Origin: Rhizobiaceae bacterium | GTDB taxonomy: Bacteria > Pseudomonadota > Alphaproteobacteria > Rhizobiales > Rhizobiaceae | Direction: 5' to 3' | Length of the DNA stretch: 64,000 nucleotides | NCBI GenBank assembly: GCA_023953845.1 | Contig: JAMLJC010000002.1 | Span: 434,001-498,000 of the forward strand | Part shown: piece by piece, positions 16,286 through 25,427 of the stretch | Layout: each line of letters begins with the position of its first letter | How positions within the stretch are numbered: position 1 is the stretch's first letter | Made by a program: the position numbers and the translations under genes | Notes under the pieces: generated by a model | The model's database searches: none | Told to the model about the DNA's origin: nothing | What the model saw: the letters and a program-made list of their open reading frames with translations, nothing else

Positions 16286-17401
16286 ATGCCCTGGAACAAT
16301 CAGAGCGGCGGTGGTGGCGGCGGCCCATGGGGCGGCGGCGGCAACGGCCAAGGCCCATGGGGACAGGGGCCACGCCCCCCCAGAGGACCACAGGGCACGC
16401 CGCCCGGTCTGGAAGACATCATCAGGAGCGGCCAGGACAGGCTGAAACGCGTATTGCCGGGCGGCGGCGGTTCGTCGGCAGGCGGCGCCGGCAGTCCCGC
16501 GCTTTTCGGTCTGATCGGCCTTGCCATCGTCGCCTTCTGGATTTTCCAGTCGGTCTATACCGTGCAGCCGGACGAAATCGCGGTCGAACTCCGTTTCGGC
16601 AAGCCGAAGCAGGAGCTTTCGCAGCCGGGCCTGCATTTCCACTGGTGGCCGATCGAGACGGTCGAGAAGGCGAACACGGCCGAAAAACTCATCAATATCG
16701 GCGAGACGCGTGGCAATACGTCCACCGGCCTGATGCTTTCCGGCGACCAGAACATCGTCGACGTGAAATTCTCGGTCGCCTATCAGGTGTCCGATCCCGT
16801 CTCCTATCTTTTCAACGTCTCCGATCCCGACGAGATGGTCCGTCAGGTTGCGGAGAGCGCCATGCGTGAATCGGTGGGCCGGCGTCCGGCGCAGGACATT
16901 TTCCGCGACGACCGGCAGGGCATCGCCGACGACGTGCGGGGCATCATCCAGACGACGCTCGACCAGTACGGCGCAGGCCTCGGCGTCAACGCCATTTCCA
17001 TCGAGGATGCGGCGCCGCCGCGCGAAGTCGCCGACGCGTTCGACGAGGTGCAGCGCGCCGAACAGGACGAAGACCGGTTTGTCGAGGAGTCCAATCAGTA
17101 CTCCAACCAGAAGCTCGGCCAGGCCCGCGGTCAGGCAGCGCAGATCCGCGAAGAATCGGCCGCCTACAAGAACCGGGTGGTACAGGAGGCGCAGGGTGAA
17201 GCGCAGCGCTTCATCTCGGTCTACGACGAATATGCCAAGGCGCCGGATGTGACGCGCCAGCGCCTCTATCTGGAAATGATGGAAAGGGTGCTGCGCGATT
17301 CGAACAAGGTGATCGTGGAGCAGGGCAACGGGCAGGGGGTGGTGCCGTATCTGCCGCTGCCTGAACTGCAGAAGCGCGCGCAGACGGGAGGAAGCAACTG
17401 A
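16286..17401 (+). CDS. hflK: HflK, FtsH protease modulator subunit
   Basis: A 371-residue SPFH/prohibitin protein. The N-terminus is strongly Gly/Pro-rich (MPWNNQSGGGGGGPWGGGG), as in other HflK proteins. One membrane segment follows (about residues 76-96, LFGLIGLAIVAFWIFQSVYT), then the band-7 domain (VQPDEIAVELRFGK) and a helical coiled region. With HflC it forms the inner-membrane complex that surrounds FtsH and limits its degradation of membrane proteins. Its TGA overlaps the hflC start by one base (TGATG). GAAAGGA precedes the ATG. The order hflK-hflC-DUF2065-degP is a recurrent alphaproteobacterial cluster. Confidence 0.92.
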   Translation: MPWNNQSGGGGGGPWGGGGNGQGPWGQGPRPPRGPQGTPPGLEDIIRSGQDRLKRVLPGGGGSSAGGAGSPALFGLIGLAIVAFWIFQSVYTVQPDEIAVELRFGKPKQELSQPGLHFHWWPIETVEKANTAEKLINIGETRGNTSTGLMLSGDQNIVDVKFSVAYQVSDPVSYLFNVSDPDEMVRQVAESAMRESVGRRPAQDIFRDDRQGIADDVRGIIQTTLDQYGAGLGVNAISIEDAAPPREVADAFDEVQRAEQDEDRFVEESNQYSNQKLGQARGQAAQIREESAAYKNRVVQEAQGEAQRFISVYDEYAKAPDVTRQRLYLEMMERVLRDSNKVIVEQGNGQGVVPYLPLPELQKRAQTGGSN

Positions 17402-18357
17402 TGACCAACCGTCTTCCCGTCATCGGCGTCATCGTCGCCGTCATTCTCTTCCTGGTCTATTCGTCTGTGTTCGTCGTCAACGAGCGTGAGCAGGCGATCG
17501 TGCTTCGTTTCGGCGAGATCGTCGACGTCAAGAGCGATCCGGGCATCTACTTCAAGGCGCCGTTCGGCATGTTCGAGGCCGACAATGTGCAGATCATCGA
17601 GGACCGCGTCATGCGGTTCGATCTGGACGACATCCGCGTGCAGGTCGCCGGCGGCAAGTTCTACGAGGTGGACGCTTTCGTCGCCTACCGCATCAACAAT
17701 CCGCGCGTCTTCCGCGCCACGGTTTCGGGCAGCGTCGATCTGGCCGAGCAGCGCTTGCGCACCCGTCTCGACGCGGCGCTACGCCGGGTCTACGGCGTAC
17801 GCGGATTCGAGGCAGCGCTGTCAGAAGAGCGCGCGGCGATGATGCGCGAGGTGCGGGACCAGCTTCGGCCCGACGCCACCTCGCTCGGTCTCGAAGTCGA
17901 GGACGTCCGCATTCGCCGCACCGACCTGACCGCAGAGGTCTCCCAGCAGACCTACGACCGCATGAAGGCTGAGCGCCTCGCCGAGGCCGAGCGCCTGCGG
18001 GCGCGCGGCCGCGAGGCGGCGCAGCGCATCCGCGCCCGCGCCGACCGCGAGGTGGTGGAGATCGTCGCCGAGGCGCAGCGCGATTCGGAAATCGCGCGAG
18101 GCGAGGGCGACGCGGAACGCAATAGCATCTTCGCGGAGGCCTTCCAGCGCGATCCGCAGTTCTTCGAGTTCTATCGCTCGATGAGCGCCTATGGTCAGGC
18201 TCTCGACGGCGCCGGCACGACCATGGTTCTGACGCCGGATTCGGAGTTCTTCCGCTTCTTCCGCAGCCCCGACGGCAGCATTCCGAACGGCGGCACGGCA
18301 GCGCCTCCCGCATCGGGGGCTACCGGTTCGACGACGCCCGCAGCGCCGGCTCAGTGA
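17401..18357 (+). CDS. hflC: HflC, FtsH protease modulator subunit
   Basis: A 318-residue SPFH protein, the partner of HflK. It has an N-terminal membrane anchor (about residues 5-25, PVIGVIVAVILFLVYSSVFV), the start of the band-7 domain at VNEREQAIVLRFGEI, and a long helical part with ERLAEAERLRARGREAA. The C-terminal 40 residues are Gly/Pro/Thr/Ala-rich and look disordered. The start codon overlaps the hflK stop, so the two are translated together. The DUF2065 gene begins 13 bases after its stop. Confidence 0.92.
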   Translation: MTNRLPVIGVIVAVILFLVYSSVFVVNEREQAIVLRFGEIVDVKSDPGIYFKAPFGMFEADNVQIIEDRVMRFDLDDIRVQVAGGKFYEVDAFVAYRINNPRVFRATVSGSVDLAEQRLRTRLDAALRRVYGVRGFEAALSEERAAMMREVRDQLRPDATSLGLEVEDVRIRRTDLTAEVSQQTYDRMKAERLAEAERLRARGREAAQRIRARADREVVEIVAEAQRDSEIARGEGDAERNSIFAEAFQRDPQFFEFYRSMSAYGQALDGAGTTMVLTPDSEFFRFFRSPDGSIPNGGTAAPPASGATGSTTPAAPAQ

Positions 18358-18370
18358 AGCCGGCCCGAAG

Positions 18371-18556
18371 ATGAGCGATTTCCTCGCCGCCGTCGGGCTG
18401 GTGATGGTGTTCGAGGGTCTTGTCTATGGCGGTTTTCCGCGGCTGGCGAAAAGGCTCGCCGCGGATGTCATCGACATGCCGGAGAACACGTTGCGCACCA
18501 TCGGGATGCTTGTCATCGCCGCCGGCGTGGCGGTGGTCTGGCTTGTGCGCGGATAA
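18371..18556 (+). CDS. DUF2065 small membrane protein
   Basis: A 61-residue protein of the DUF2065 family with two membrane segments (FLAAVGLVMVFEGLVYG and TIGMLVIAAGVAVVWLV) joined by a short cytoplasmic or periplasmic loop (FPRLAKRLAADVIDMPE). Function unknown. It lies 13 bases downstream of hflC and so belongs to the hflKC operon; in other bacteria DUF2065 genes are likewise found next to hflC, which points to a role with the HflKC-FtsH complex. Confidence 0.85.
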   Translation: MSDFLAAVGLVMVFEGLVYGGFPRLAKRLAADVIDMPENTLRTIGMLVIAAGVAVVWLVRG

Positions 18557-18654
18557 CGCAGGTTTTATGCGATTTCGGTGGCCGGGGGCCGCAAACAGGC
18601 CCTATTTTGCGCTGACAGAATGAGGAGCGCGTCCGTCGCGCTTTGCGGAGATCC

Positions 18655-20175
18655 ATGGAGCCCCGAGTGATGAGTTCTACTATCCTTGCCAAGATGCGCA
18701 GTTCGCTGGTCGGCGTCACGGCAGCCGCAATGCTCGCGACGGCCGGGCTTCCGGGCTTCGTCGCGCCCGCTGCGGCGAACGGTCCTGAATCGGTCGCCGA
18801 CCTTGCCGAAGGCCTGCTCGATTCGGTCGTCAACATCTCGACGACGCAGAATGTGAAGGGCACCGAGTCGCAGGATGCCGTGCCGATGCCGCAACTGCCC
18901 GAGGGATCGCCCTTCCAGGATTTCTTCGATGATTTCTTCAAGGACCGTCAGGGCGAGGGCGGAGGCGGCGGCGACAGAAAGGTGCAGTCGCTCGGCTCGG
19001 GCTTCGTCATCGATGCCGAGAAGGGGATCATCGTCACCAACAACCATGTGATCGCCGACGCCGACGAGATCGAGATCAATTTTGCCGACGGTGCGAAGCT
19101 GAAGGCCGAACTGGTCGGCACCGACACCAAGACCGATATCGCCGTGCTGAAGGTCGACCCCAAGCTCAAGCCGCTCAAGGCGGTGAAGTTCGGCGATTCC
19201 AGCAAGCTCAGGATCGGCGACTGGGTGATGGCGATCGGCAATCCGTTCGGCCTTGGCGGCACGGTCACGGTCGGCATCGTCTCGGCGCGCAACCGCGACA
19301 TCAATTCCGGTCCGTATGACGACTTCATCCAGACCGACGCGGCCATCAATCGCGGCAATTCGGGCGGGCCGCTGTTCAACATGAACGGCGAGGTCGTCGG
19401 CATCAACACGGCCATCATCTCGCCGTCCGGCGGCTCGATCGGCATCGGCTTCTCCATTCCCTCGGCGCTGGCGACAGGCGTCGTGCAGCAGCTTGCCGAG
19501 TTCGGCGAGACGCGGCGCGGCTGGCTCGGCGTGCGCATCCAGCCGGTTACCGACGATATCGCCGAAAGCCTCGGCATGAAGGATTCGAACGGCGCGCTGG
19601 TGGCCGGCGTCATCAAGGGCGGACCGGTCGACGACGGCACCATCCAGCCCGGCGACGTCATCAGGAAGTTCGACGGCAAGGATGTGAAGGAAATGCGCGA
19701 TCTGCCGCGCGTCGTGGCGGAAAGCCCCGTCGGCAAGGCGGTCGATGTCGTGATCGTCCGCAAGGGCGTGGAGCAGACGGTGAAGGTGACGCTCGGACGC
19801 CTCGAAGACGGCGAGAAGCTGGCCCAGGACGAGAATGGCAGCGGGGGCAGCGGCGACGAGCAGGCGCCGGTCGCTACGGCCTCGGTGCTCGGCATGACGA
19901 TCGGCGAACTGAACGACGAGGCGCGCAAGAAATTCGGCATCGCAGCGGACGTCTCGGGCGTGCTTGTCAGTGAAGTGACACCGAATTCGCTCGCGGCGGA
20001 GCGTGGCATCGTTGCCGGCGACGTGATCACGGAGATCGCGCAGGAATCGGTGAAGACGCCGAAGGACGTGCTCGATCGGATCAAGAGCCTGAAGGATCAG
20101 GGCCGCAAGAACGCGCTGCTGATGCTGGCGTCGAAAACAGGCGAGTTGAGGTTCGTGACGATCCGGATGGACTGA
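18655..20175 (+). CDS. degP: Periplasmic serine protease of the DegP/HtrA family
   Basis: A 506-residue Do-type protease/chaperone that clears misfolded envelope proteins. A signal peptide occupies about residues 11-42 (ending APAAANG). The trypsin-like domain has the triad H131 (TNNHVIA), D161 (DTKTDIAVL) and S236 (NRGNSGGPL). Two PDZ domains follow (from about GWLGVRIQPV and from about LGMTIGELND). The Gly-rich loop at 100-106 is typical of the LA-loop region. The ATG at 18655 has GGAG four bases upstream; ATGs at 18643 and 18670 are alternatives. It follows the hflKC-DUF2065 genes at about 100 bases and ends at an intrinsic terminator. Confidence 0.92.
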   Translation: MEPRVMSSTILAKMRSSLVGVTAAAMLATAGLPGFVAPAAANGPESVADLAEGLLDSVVNISTTQNVKGTESQDAVPMPQLPEGSPFQDFFDDFFKDRQGEGGGGGDRKVQSLGSGFVIDAEKGIIVTNNHVIADADEIEINFADGAKLKAELVGTDTKTDIAVLKVDPKLKPLKAVKFGDSSKLRIGDWVMAIGNPFGLGGTVTVGIVSARNRDINSGPYDDFIQTDAAINRGNSGGPLFNMNGEVVGINTAIISPSGGSIGIGFSIPSALATGVVQQLAEFGETRRGWLGVRIQPVTDDIAESLGMKDSNGALVAGVIKGGPVDDGTIQPGDVIRKFDGKDVKEMRDLPRVVAESPVGKAVDVVIVRKGVEQTVKVTLGRLEDGEKLAQDENGSGGSGDEQAPVATASVLGMTIGELNDEARKKFGIAADVSGVLVSEVTPNSLAAERGIVAGDVITEIAQESVKTPKDVLDRIKSLKDQGRKNALLMLASKTGELRFVTIRMD

Positions 20176-20193
20176 CCCCCGATGGGATATCTG

Positions 20194-20219
20194 AAGGCGG
20201 CTATCGGGCCGCCTTTTTT
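20194..20219 (+). terminator. Intrinsic terminator of degP
   Basis: AAGGCGGC and GGCCGCCTT-type arms form a GC-rich stem with loop TATCG, directly followed by six T. It lies 18 bases after the degP stop. Its 3' half also encodes the last codons of the convergent acetyltransferase gene, whose stop is at 20201-20203. Confidence 0.85.
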
Positions 20220-20773
20220 CTTTCCTTCCACTCGTTTCGCCCGATCCGGTAGAGAGCGTGCCGGCGGAATTGCGGATGCGTGTCGGGAATGCGCGGGTGG
20301 TCGAAATCCTCGGCGGGATCGTTGCGCATGCCGAGGCGCCGCATGACCGCCAGCGAGCGCTCATTGTTCCACACCGCGAAGGAGGTCACTTCCGGCGCGC
20401 CCAATTCATCGAAAGCGAAGTCCAGCCACGCACGACTCGCTTCGGTGACGTAGCCTTTGCCCCAGAATTCGGGCGCCAGACGCCAGCCGATCTCCAGCGT
20501 TCCATGCGGAATGAAGGGCGCGAGATCCGTCTTCATGATGCCGACAAAACCGATGGCCTGGCCCGTCGATGCGATTTCAGCCGGAGCGAAGCCGTAGCCG
20601 CGGCTGGCGATGTCGTCGCGGAGACGATCCATGAAGGCATCCGCTTCCGCGCGATTCCGCCGGAACGGGAAAAACTCCATGACGGTATCGTCGGAATTGA
20701 TGCGGAAGAACAGATCGCGGTCGCGATCCTCCCAATTGCGCAGGATCAGCCGCTCCGTGCGCATCGGTTTCAT
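20201..20773 (-). CDS. GNAT N-acetyltransferase, RimJ/RimL-like
   Basis: A 190-residue acetyltransferase of the Acetyltransf_3 type. MRTERLILRNWEDRDRDLF is the standard beginning; GTLEIGWRLAPEFWGKGYVT is the acetyl-CoA-binding motif A (conserved G-K-G in WGKGY), and NERSLAVMRRLGM is motif B. Such enzymes acetylate protein N-termini, amino acids or small molecules; the substrate here is unknown. The ATG overlaps the serB stop by four bases (ATGA), so it is translationally coupled to serB. The last six codons lie inside the degP terminator read from the other strand. Confidence 0.85.
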   Translation of the reverse strand: MKPMRTERLILRNWEDRDRDLFFRINSDDTVMEFFPFRRNRAEADAFMDRLRDDIASRGYGFAPAEIASTGQAIGFVGIMKTDLAPFIPHGTLEIGWRLAPEFWGKGYVTEASRAWLDFAFDELGAPEVTSFAVWNNERSLAVMRRLGMRNDPAEDFDHPRIPDTHPQFRRHALYRIGRNEWKERKKAAR

Positions 20774-21657
20774 GTGACGAAATCCGGTTCCCGATAGCCC
20801 TGGAGATAGAGCAGGGCGCTCAGGTCGCCATGGTCGATGCGGACGCGCGCCTGGGCCGCCACGATCGGCTTGGCATGAAGCGCGACGCCGGTGCCCGCCA
20901 GCCGGATCATGTCGAGATCGTTCGCGCCGTCGCCGACGGCAATCGCATCCTGAGGGGTGAGTCCGAGCCGCGCCGAAATCTCGTTCAGGGCTTCCGCCTT
21001 GGCTTCACGGCCGAGGATGGGCTCGATCACCCGGCCGAGCAGCTTGCCCCCGGCTTCCTCAAGCACGTTGGCGCGGTGTTCGTCGAAGCCCAACTTGCCG
21101 CCGATGCGGCTTGTGAAGAGGTCGAAACCGCCCGAGACGAGCGCCGTCCAGGCACCGTTGGCGCGCATGGTGGCGATGAGCTCCCTGCCGCCCGCGGCCA
21201 GCGTCAGCCGGTTCTCCACGATGAGATCGACGACCGCAGTCTCAAGCCCCGCGAGCAAGGCGACGCGCTCGCGCAGGGCGCTTTCGAAAGGTATCTCGCC
21301 GTTCATTGAGCGACGGGTGATCTCGGCGACATGCTCGCGGAGCCCGACCTCGTCGGCCAGTTCGTCGATGCACTCCTGATCGATCATGGTCGAATCCATG
21401 TCGGCAATCAGCAGGCGCTTGCGACGGCTGTCCGCCTGCTGCACGGCTATGTCGACGGGTTCGCCGGCGAGCGCCTGCCGCAGCGCGGCCTCCGCTTCGC
21501 GGCCATCCGCACCGGCCGGAAGCAGCAGATCGCAGGCGAGATTGTCAGCCAGCCAGTCGATGGACCTTGCGCCGATGGCGCGAGAGCCCATATCCGCGAG
21601 AGCGGGCGTCAGCGCGCGGTCTTTCGGAGCGGAAATCAGGGTGGCGACAAACGACAT
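20770..21657 (-). CDS. serB: Phosphoserine phosphatase
   Basis: A 295-residue HAD-family enzyme that completes serine synthesis by removing phosphate from phosphoserine. The nucleophile motif is DMDSTMIDQECIDE with D86 (nucleophile) and D88. Motif II is VSGGFDLFTSRIG, and the Mg-binding motif is VGDGANDLDM. The N-terminal 80 residues form the extra ACT-like region of the longer SerB form. The start MSFVATLIS at 21657 overlaps the divergent miaA start: both ATGs share the same CATG. It is followed by the acetyltransferase gene with a four-base overlap. Confidence 0.92.
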   Translation of the reverse strand: MSFVATLISAPKDRALTPALADMGSRAIGARSIDWLADNLACDLLLPAGADGREAEAALRQALAGEPVDIAVQQADSRRKRLLIADMDSTMIDQECIDELADEVGLREHVAEITRRSMNGEIPFESALRERVALLAGLETAVVDLIVENRLTLAAGGRELIATMRANGAWTALVSGGFDLFTSRIGGKLGFDEHRANVLEEAGGKLLGRVIEPILGREAKAEALNEISARLGLTPQDAIAVGDGANDLDMIRLAGTGVALHAKPIVAAQARVRIDHGDLSALLYLQGYREPDFVT

Positions 21658-22567
21658 GGAGGGTTCTGCGGGGCCGGCGCCTGGGCGCGTGAAGAATGCG
21701 CTCCTGATAGCGGGGCCGACCGCGAGCGGCAAGTCGGCAATGGCGCTCGATCTCGCCGTCAAGTTCAACGGTGCGGTTATCAACGCCGATTCGATGCAGG
21801 TCTATTCCGGGCTTCGCCTGCTGACCGCAAGTCCTTCCGACGAGGATCTGGCCCGCGCTCCGCATCATCTCTATGGCCATGTCGATCCGGCGGCCGACTA
21901 TTCCACGGGCGCATGGCTGCGTGAAGTGAAGACGCTTTTCGACGAAGAAAGGCTGGAAGGCAGGCGGCCGATCTTCGTCGGGGGAACCGGCCTCTATTTC
22001 CGCGCGCTGACCGAAGGGCTTTCGGAGATGCCCGCCATCCCGGAATCGGTGCGCGAGCGCTGGCGCTATCATCTGCTGGAGGACGGCGTCGCTGAACTGC
22101 ACGGCATCCTGCTTCGCCGCGATCCGCAGGCGGCGCTCCGGATCGGCAGGACCGACAGCCAGCGGGTCGTTCGCGCGCTGGAAGTGCTCGACGCATCAGG
22201 CCGCTCGATCCTCGAATGGCAGGCCATGCGCAACGAGCCTCTGGTCGATCTCGCAACGGCGAGAGCCGGCGTGCTCGACATACCACGCAGCCTTCTGGTC
22301 GAGCGGATCGACAGGCGGCTGGAGCAGATGGTCGAGGACGGAGCGATCGAAGAGGTGCGGAATCTTCTCGCACGCGGGCTGGACGATGCGAAGCCCGCGA
22401 TGAAGGCGATCGGCGTGCGGGAGTTCGGCGCGGCGATCGCCGGCACGTTGACGCTCGAGGAAGCGGTTGAGCGCGCCAAGATCGCGACACGCCAGTACGC
22501 CAAGCGTCAGGCGACCTGGTTCCGGCATCAACTCGGCGCGGCGTGGACCCACGTCAACCCTGCGTGA
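21656..22567 (+). CDS. miaA: tRNA dimethylallyltransferase
   Basis: MiaA, 303 residues, adds a dimethylallyl group to A37 of tRNAs that read UNN codons. The P-loop GPTASGKS is at about residues 20-27; DSMQVYSGLRLLTA, GGTGLYFRAL and the closing RQYAKRQATWFR are family marks. The ATG at 21656 shares bases with the divergent serB start (CATG), leaving no intergenic space. A GTG at 21689 (292 residues, VKNALLIAG) is an alternative start that would free 32 bases. Any promoter for miaA must lie inside serB. Confidence 0.92.
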   Translation: MEGSAGPAPGRVKNALLIAGPTASGKSAMALDLAVKFNGAVINADSMQVYSGLRLLTASPSDEDLARAPHHLYGHVDPAADYSTGAWLREVKTLFDEERLEGRRPIFVGGTGLYFRALTEGLSEMPAIPESVRERWRYHLLEDGVAELHGILLRRDPQAALRIGRTDSQRVVRALEVLDASGRSILEWQAMRNEPLVDLATARAGVLDIPRSLLVERIDRRLEQMVEDGAIEEVRNLLARGLDDAKPAMKAIGVREFGAAIAGTLTLEEAVERAKIATRQYAKRQATWFRHQLGAAWTHVNPA

Positions 22568-22661
22568 TGACGCCGCGCCATCGCAATCTTAAATTGTGCG
22601 TTAAGACTCCATAAGAGGCTCAATGAGATAAGTCGGACTGTACAGGCTGTCCGGCGAGACC

Positions 22662-23453
22662 ATGAGTTTCCACAAATCGGAATCCGCCTTCTTCGTCATC
22701 ATCGGCGTCATCCTTGCGGCTGGCGTGGTGACCTTCCATGCCTTCAGCGTCATCAACTCCGGTCTGGCGCCGGACGTGGCCGATGTGCATGCGGGCGATT
22801 TCGAATATCTTCGCAAGCTTCTGTTCGCGACGGGCGTTCTGCTGGTCACGGCCATGTTCTTCGGCGTCTTCTTCATATATCCGCTGATCCGCAGGCAGGC
22901 GACCGAGGAAGGCAAGCTGAGGCGCATGACGGCGTCGCTCAGCGCCAAATCGCTGACGCTGGAGCAGGCTGCGCTGACAGACGGGCTGACCGGCATCCAG
23001 AACAGGCGCTATTTCGACGACGCGCTGAAGGAGTACCTTGCCGAGTTCAAGCGCATCGACAAGCCGATCGGGCTGATGATCCTCGATCTCGACCACTTCA
23101 AGCAGATCAACGACACGCACGGGCATAATATCGGCGACGAGGTCCTGAAATCGGTGGCCAGATGCCTGAAGGAACTCACGCGCTATCACGATGTGGTCGC
23201 ACGGCTGGGCGGCGAGGAGTTCGCCGTCATCGTGCCCAATATCGACGGAGAACTACTGCAGAAGCTCGCCGAGCGTATCCGCCGCGCAATCTCGGCGCTG
23301 CCGATCACCTCGGGCAATGTGCGCCTGGCGATCACGACGAGCGTCGGCCTTGCCATATGGGACCGGCGCGAGACAGCTGAAAAGCTCGTCGAGCGGGCTG
23401 ACAAGATGCTCTATGAGGCGAAGCGGCTCGGTCGCAACCGCGTCTGCGCGTAG
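22662..23453 (+). CDS. Membrane-bound diguanylate cyclase (GGDEF)
   Basis: A 263-residue protein predicted to make cyclic di-GMP. Two membrane segments (about residues 9-29 and 54-75) enclose a short periplasmic loop of some 25 residues, too small for a known sensor domain. The GGDEF domain runs from about residue 100: LTDGLTGIQNRRYFD, DLDHFKQINDTHG, and an intact active site GGEEF at 183-187. The inhibitory I-site RxxD is also present as RYHD at 174-177, so product inhibition is expected. No EAL domain. A PilZ receptor is encoded at 46.7 kb but no link between them is shown. Confidence 0.9.
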   Translation: MSFHKSESAFFVIIGVILAAGVVTFHAFSVINSGLAPDVADVHAGDFEYLRKLLFATGVLLVTAMFFGVFFIYPLIRRQATEEGKLRRMTASLSAKSLTLEQAALTDGLTGIQNRRYFDDALKEYLAEFKRIDKPIGLMILDLDHFKQINDTHGHNIGDEVLKSVARCLKELTRYHDVVARLGGEEFAVIVPNIDGELLQKLAERIRRAISALPITSGNVRLAITTSVGLAIWDRRETAEKLVERADKMLYEAKRLGRNRVCA

Positions 23454-23500
23454 CAGCGCTCGTCCTCTTTCGGATGCCTTCGAAGCGATCATGGCTTCGA

Positions 23501-25348
23501 TCAATCCTGACGGAAGCGGTTGCCGAAACGCCCGCCAGAATTCGCGGCGAAGCCGAAATTGGCCTCGATGTCCGTCGAGGCCGTCTGGACGGGCTTGCGG
23601 AAATCGGGCTCGCCAGCCTGTCTGAGCGTGCTGGTCGAGACGCCGGAGGGCGTTGCCGACGCCTGCTGTGTCTGTGGGCTCTGGACGTTGCGCAGACGGT
23701 TGACGATGCCGGCAAGGTCGATGTTGCCGTCGGTAACGCCGTGGGTATCGCTTTGCTGTTCCTTGCGTCCGGGAATGCGCGAAAGATCGAGACGTTCGAA
23801 CTTCAGGCGCATGGTCGTCGCCACGCCTTCGCCGAAGACGATCGCTTCGCGCTGTCCCATCGAGGAAAGGAAGGCCAGCGTCGATGCGGACGAGTCCGAA
23901 ATGGCCGACTTGATGATCGCCTGGTCCACCTCGTTGGCGAGCCGCATGGTGAAGACGGTCGAGCACTGGGACAGGATCGTCGGATCGAGCTCGCCGGGCC
24001 GCTGCGTGACGACGCCGAGATAGCAGCCGTATTTGCGGCCTTCCTTGGCGATCCTCGCCAGCGCGTGGCGGGTCGGCGCGAAGCCGAGGCGCGGATCGGA
24101 CGGCAGATAGCGGTGTGCCTCCTCGCACAGAAGCAGCAGCTTCAGCTTGCCGTCGCTCCACAGCGCGAGGTCGAATGCGAGGCGGGCGAGCACGGAGCAG
24201 ACCGCGTTGACGACTTCCGAAGGCAGGCCCGCCATCTCGAAGCAGGTGATCGGCCTGCCCTCGTGCGGGACGCGGAAGATGTGACCGATCGCCCGGTGGA
24301 TGTTGTCGTCGATCATGCGCGAACTGAACATGAAGCGATAGCGCGGGTCGTTGACGAGCGCCTCGATGCGGGTTCGCAGCGCCTTGAGGGCCGGCCGCTC
24401 GTCCTTGGCATCGAGCTGTCCCATGCGATCGTCGATAAGCTTGAGAAGATCGGCGACCCTGTACGGCACCGGCGTATCGGCGGTGAGCGCGTCTGCCGCG
24501 CGGCGAATATAGGCACCGCCGCCGGGATTGCGGAACAAATGCTTCGCCTGCGGGATGAAGTCACGCAACAGATCGATCTCGTCGACCTCGATCTCCCGGC
24601 CGCGGAAGATCACCTCGGAGAATTCCTCCAGCCGGAACATCCAGAAGGGCAGGTCGAGGCTCGCCGTATCGACACGGACGGAAAGATCCGGCAACGCACC
24701 GGCGAACTCGTTGTGCGGATCGAGCATCAGGACGCGCAGGTCGGGCCTTGCCTCGACGGCCTTGCGCACCAGCAGCGATACGGCGGTCGACTTGCCGACG
24801 CCGGTCGTCCCGACGACGGCGAAGTGACGGTTCAGCGTATCGTCGATGGCGATGTGCGCCGCGATCTCCTCGTCCTGTGCGAGCGTGCCGATGGAAACGC
24901 CGGCACGTCCTCCAAGATCGTAGATCGCGGCCAGATCGCGCGCGCGAATGCGGTGCGCGACCGCGCCCACAAATGGGTAAACGGTGATGCCACGGTCGAA
25001 GACGGGCTTCCCGGTGGCCGGATTATCCTTGACCTCGCCGACAAGCTCGACGGCAATTTCTATGATGCCGCCAGACCCCGCGCCCCAGTGCAGATCGGGC
25101 TTCCTGATCTCGTAGATGATGCCGACGGTTCGCGCCGCGTGCAGATTGATGGAAATCATTCTGCCGACGGTCCAGTGACTGTTCATCTCCGGAGAGCCGT
25201 CGTCAGATGGTTCTATGTTGGCGCTGACAATGGCGCGGGCGCCGTCGCACTGAACCAGGTGCCCCAGAATCCGGTGATCCGGCTGATCGAAATCGCGTCT
25301 TTCCTGCGATATGGTATCGCCTGCGCTGCGCTCGGAATACATGCCCAT
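23501..25348 (-). CDS. HerA-like ATPase (DUF87 type)
   Basis: A 615-residue FtsK/HerA-superfamily ATPase. An N-terminal HAS-barrel-like part (VGRMISINLHAARTVGIIYE; later VYPFVGAVAHRI) precedes the motor: Walker A GTTGVGKST at 180-188, Walker B LLLLCEEAHRYL at about 400, and a later VTQRPGELDPTILSQCST with the sensor-type polar and arginine residues. The last about 60 residues are low-complexity. HerA motors usually work with the NurA nuclease in DNA end resection; no nurA is found beside it. It is flanked by a GGDEF gene (convergent) and a monooxygenase gene, so its partner is unknown. Confidence 0.82.
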   Translation of the reverse strand: MGMYSERSAGDTISQERRDFDQPDHRILGHLVQCDGARAIVSANIEPSDDGSPEMNSHWTVGRMISINLHAARTVGIIYEIRKPDLHWGAGSGGIIEIAVELVGEVKDNPATGKPVFDRGITVYPFVGAVAHRIRARDLAAIYDLGGRAGVSIGTLAQDEEIAAHIAIDDTLNRHFAVVGTTGVGKSTAVSLLVRKAVEARPDLRVLMLDPHNEFAGALPDLSVRVDTASLDLPFWMFRLEEFSEVIFRGREIEVDEIDLLRDFIPQAKHLFRNPGGGAYIRRAADALTADTPVPYRVADLLKLIDDRMGQLDAKDERPALKALRTRIEALVNDPRYRFMFSSRMIDDNIHRAIGHIFRVPHEGRPITCFEMAGLPSEVVNAVCSVLARLAFDLALWSDGKLKLLLLCEEAHRYLPSDPRLGFAPTRHALARIAKEGRKYGCYLGVVTQRPGELDPTILSQCSTVFTMRLANEVDQAIIKSAISDSSASTLAFLSSMGQREAIVFGEGVATTMRLKFERLDLSRIPGRKEQQSDTHGVTDGNIDLAGIVNRLRNVQSPQTQQASATPSGVSTSTLRQAGEPDFRKPVQTASTDIEANFGFAANSGGRFGNRFRQD

Positions 25349-25427
25349 CCACCTGTGATCGGTCAGTGGATGTTAGCCGTTCGCAGTTAAGGTCGCGTGA
25401 GACGGTATGGTTGAGAGCCGATTAAGT

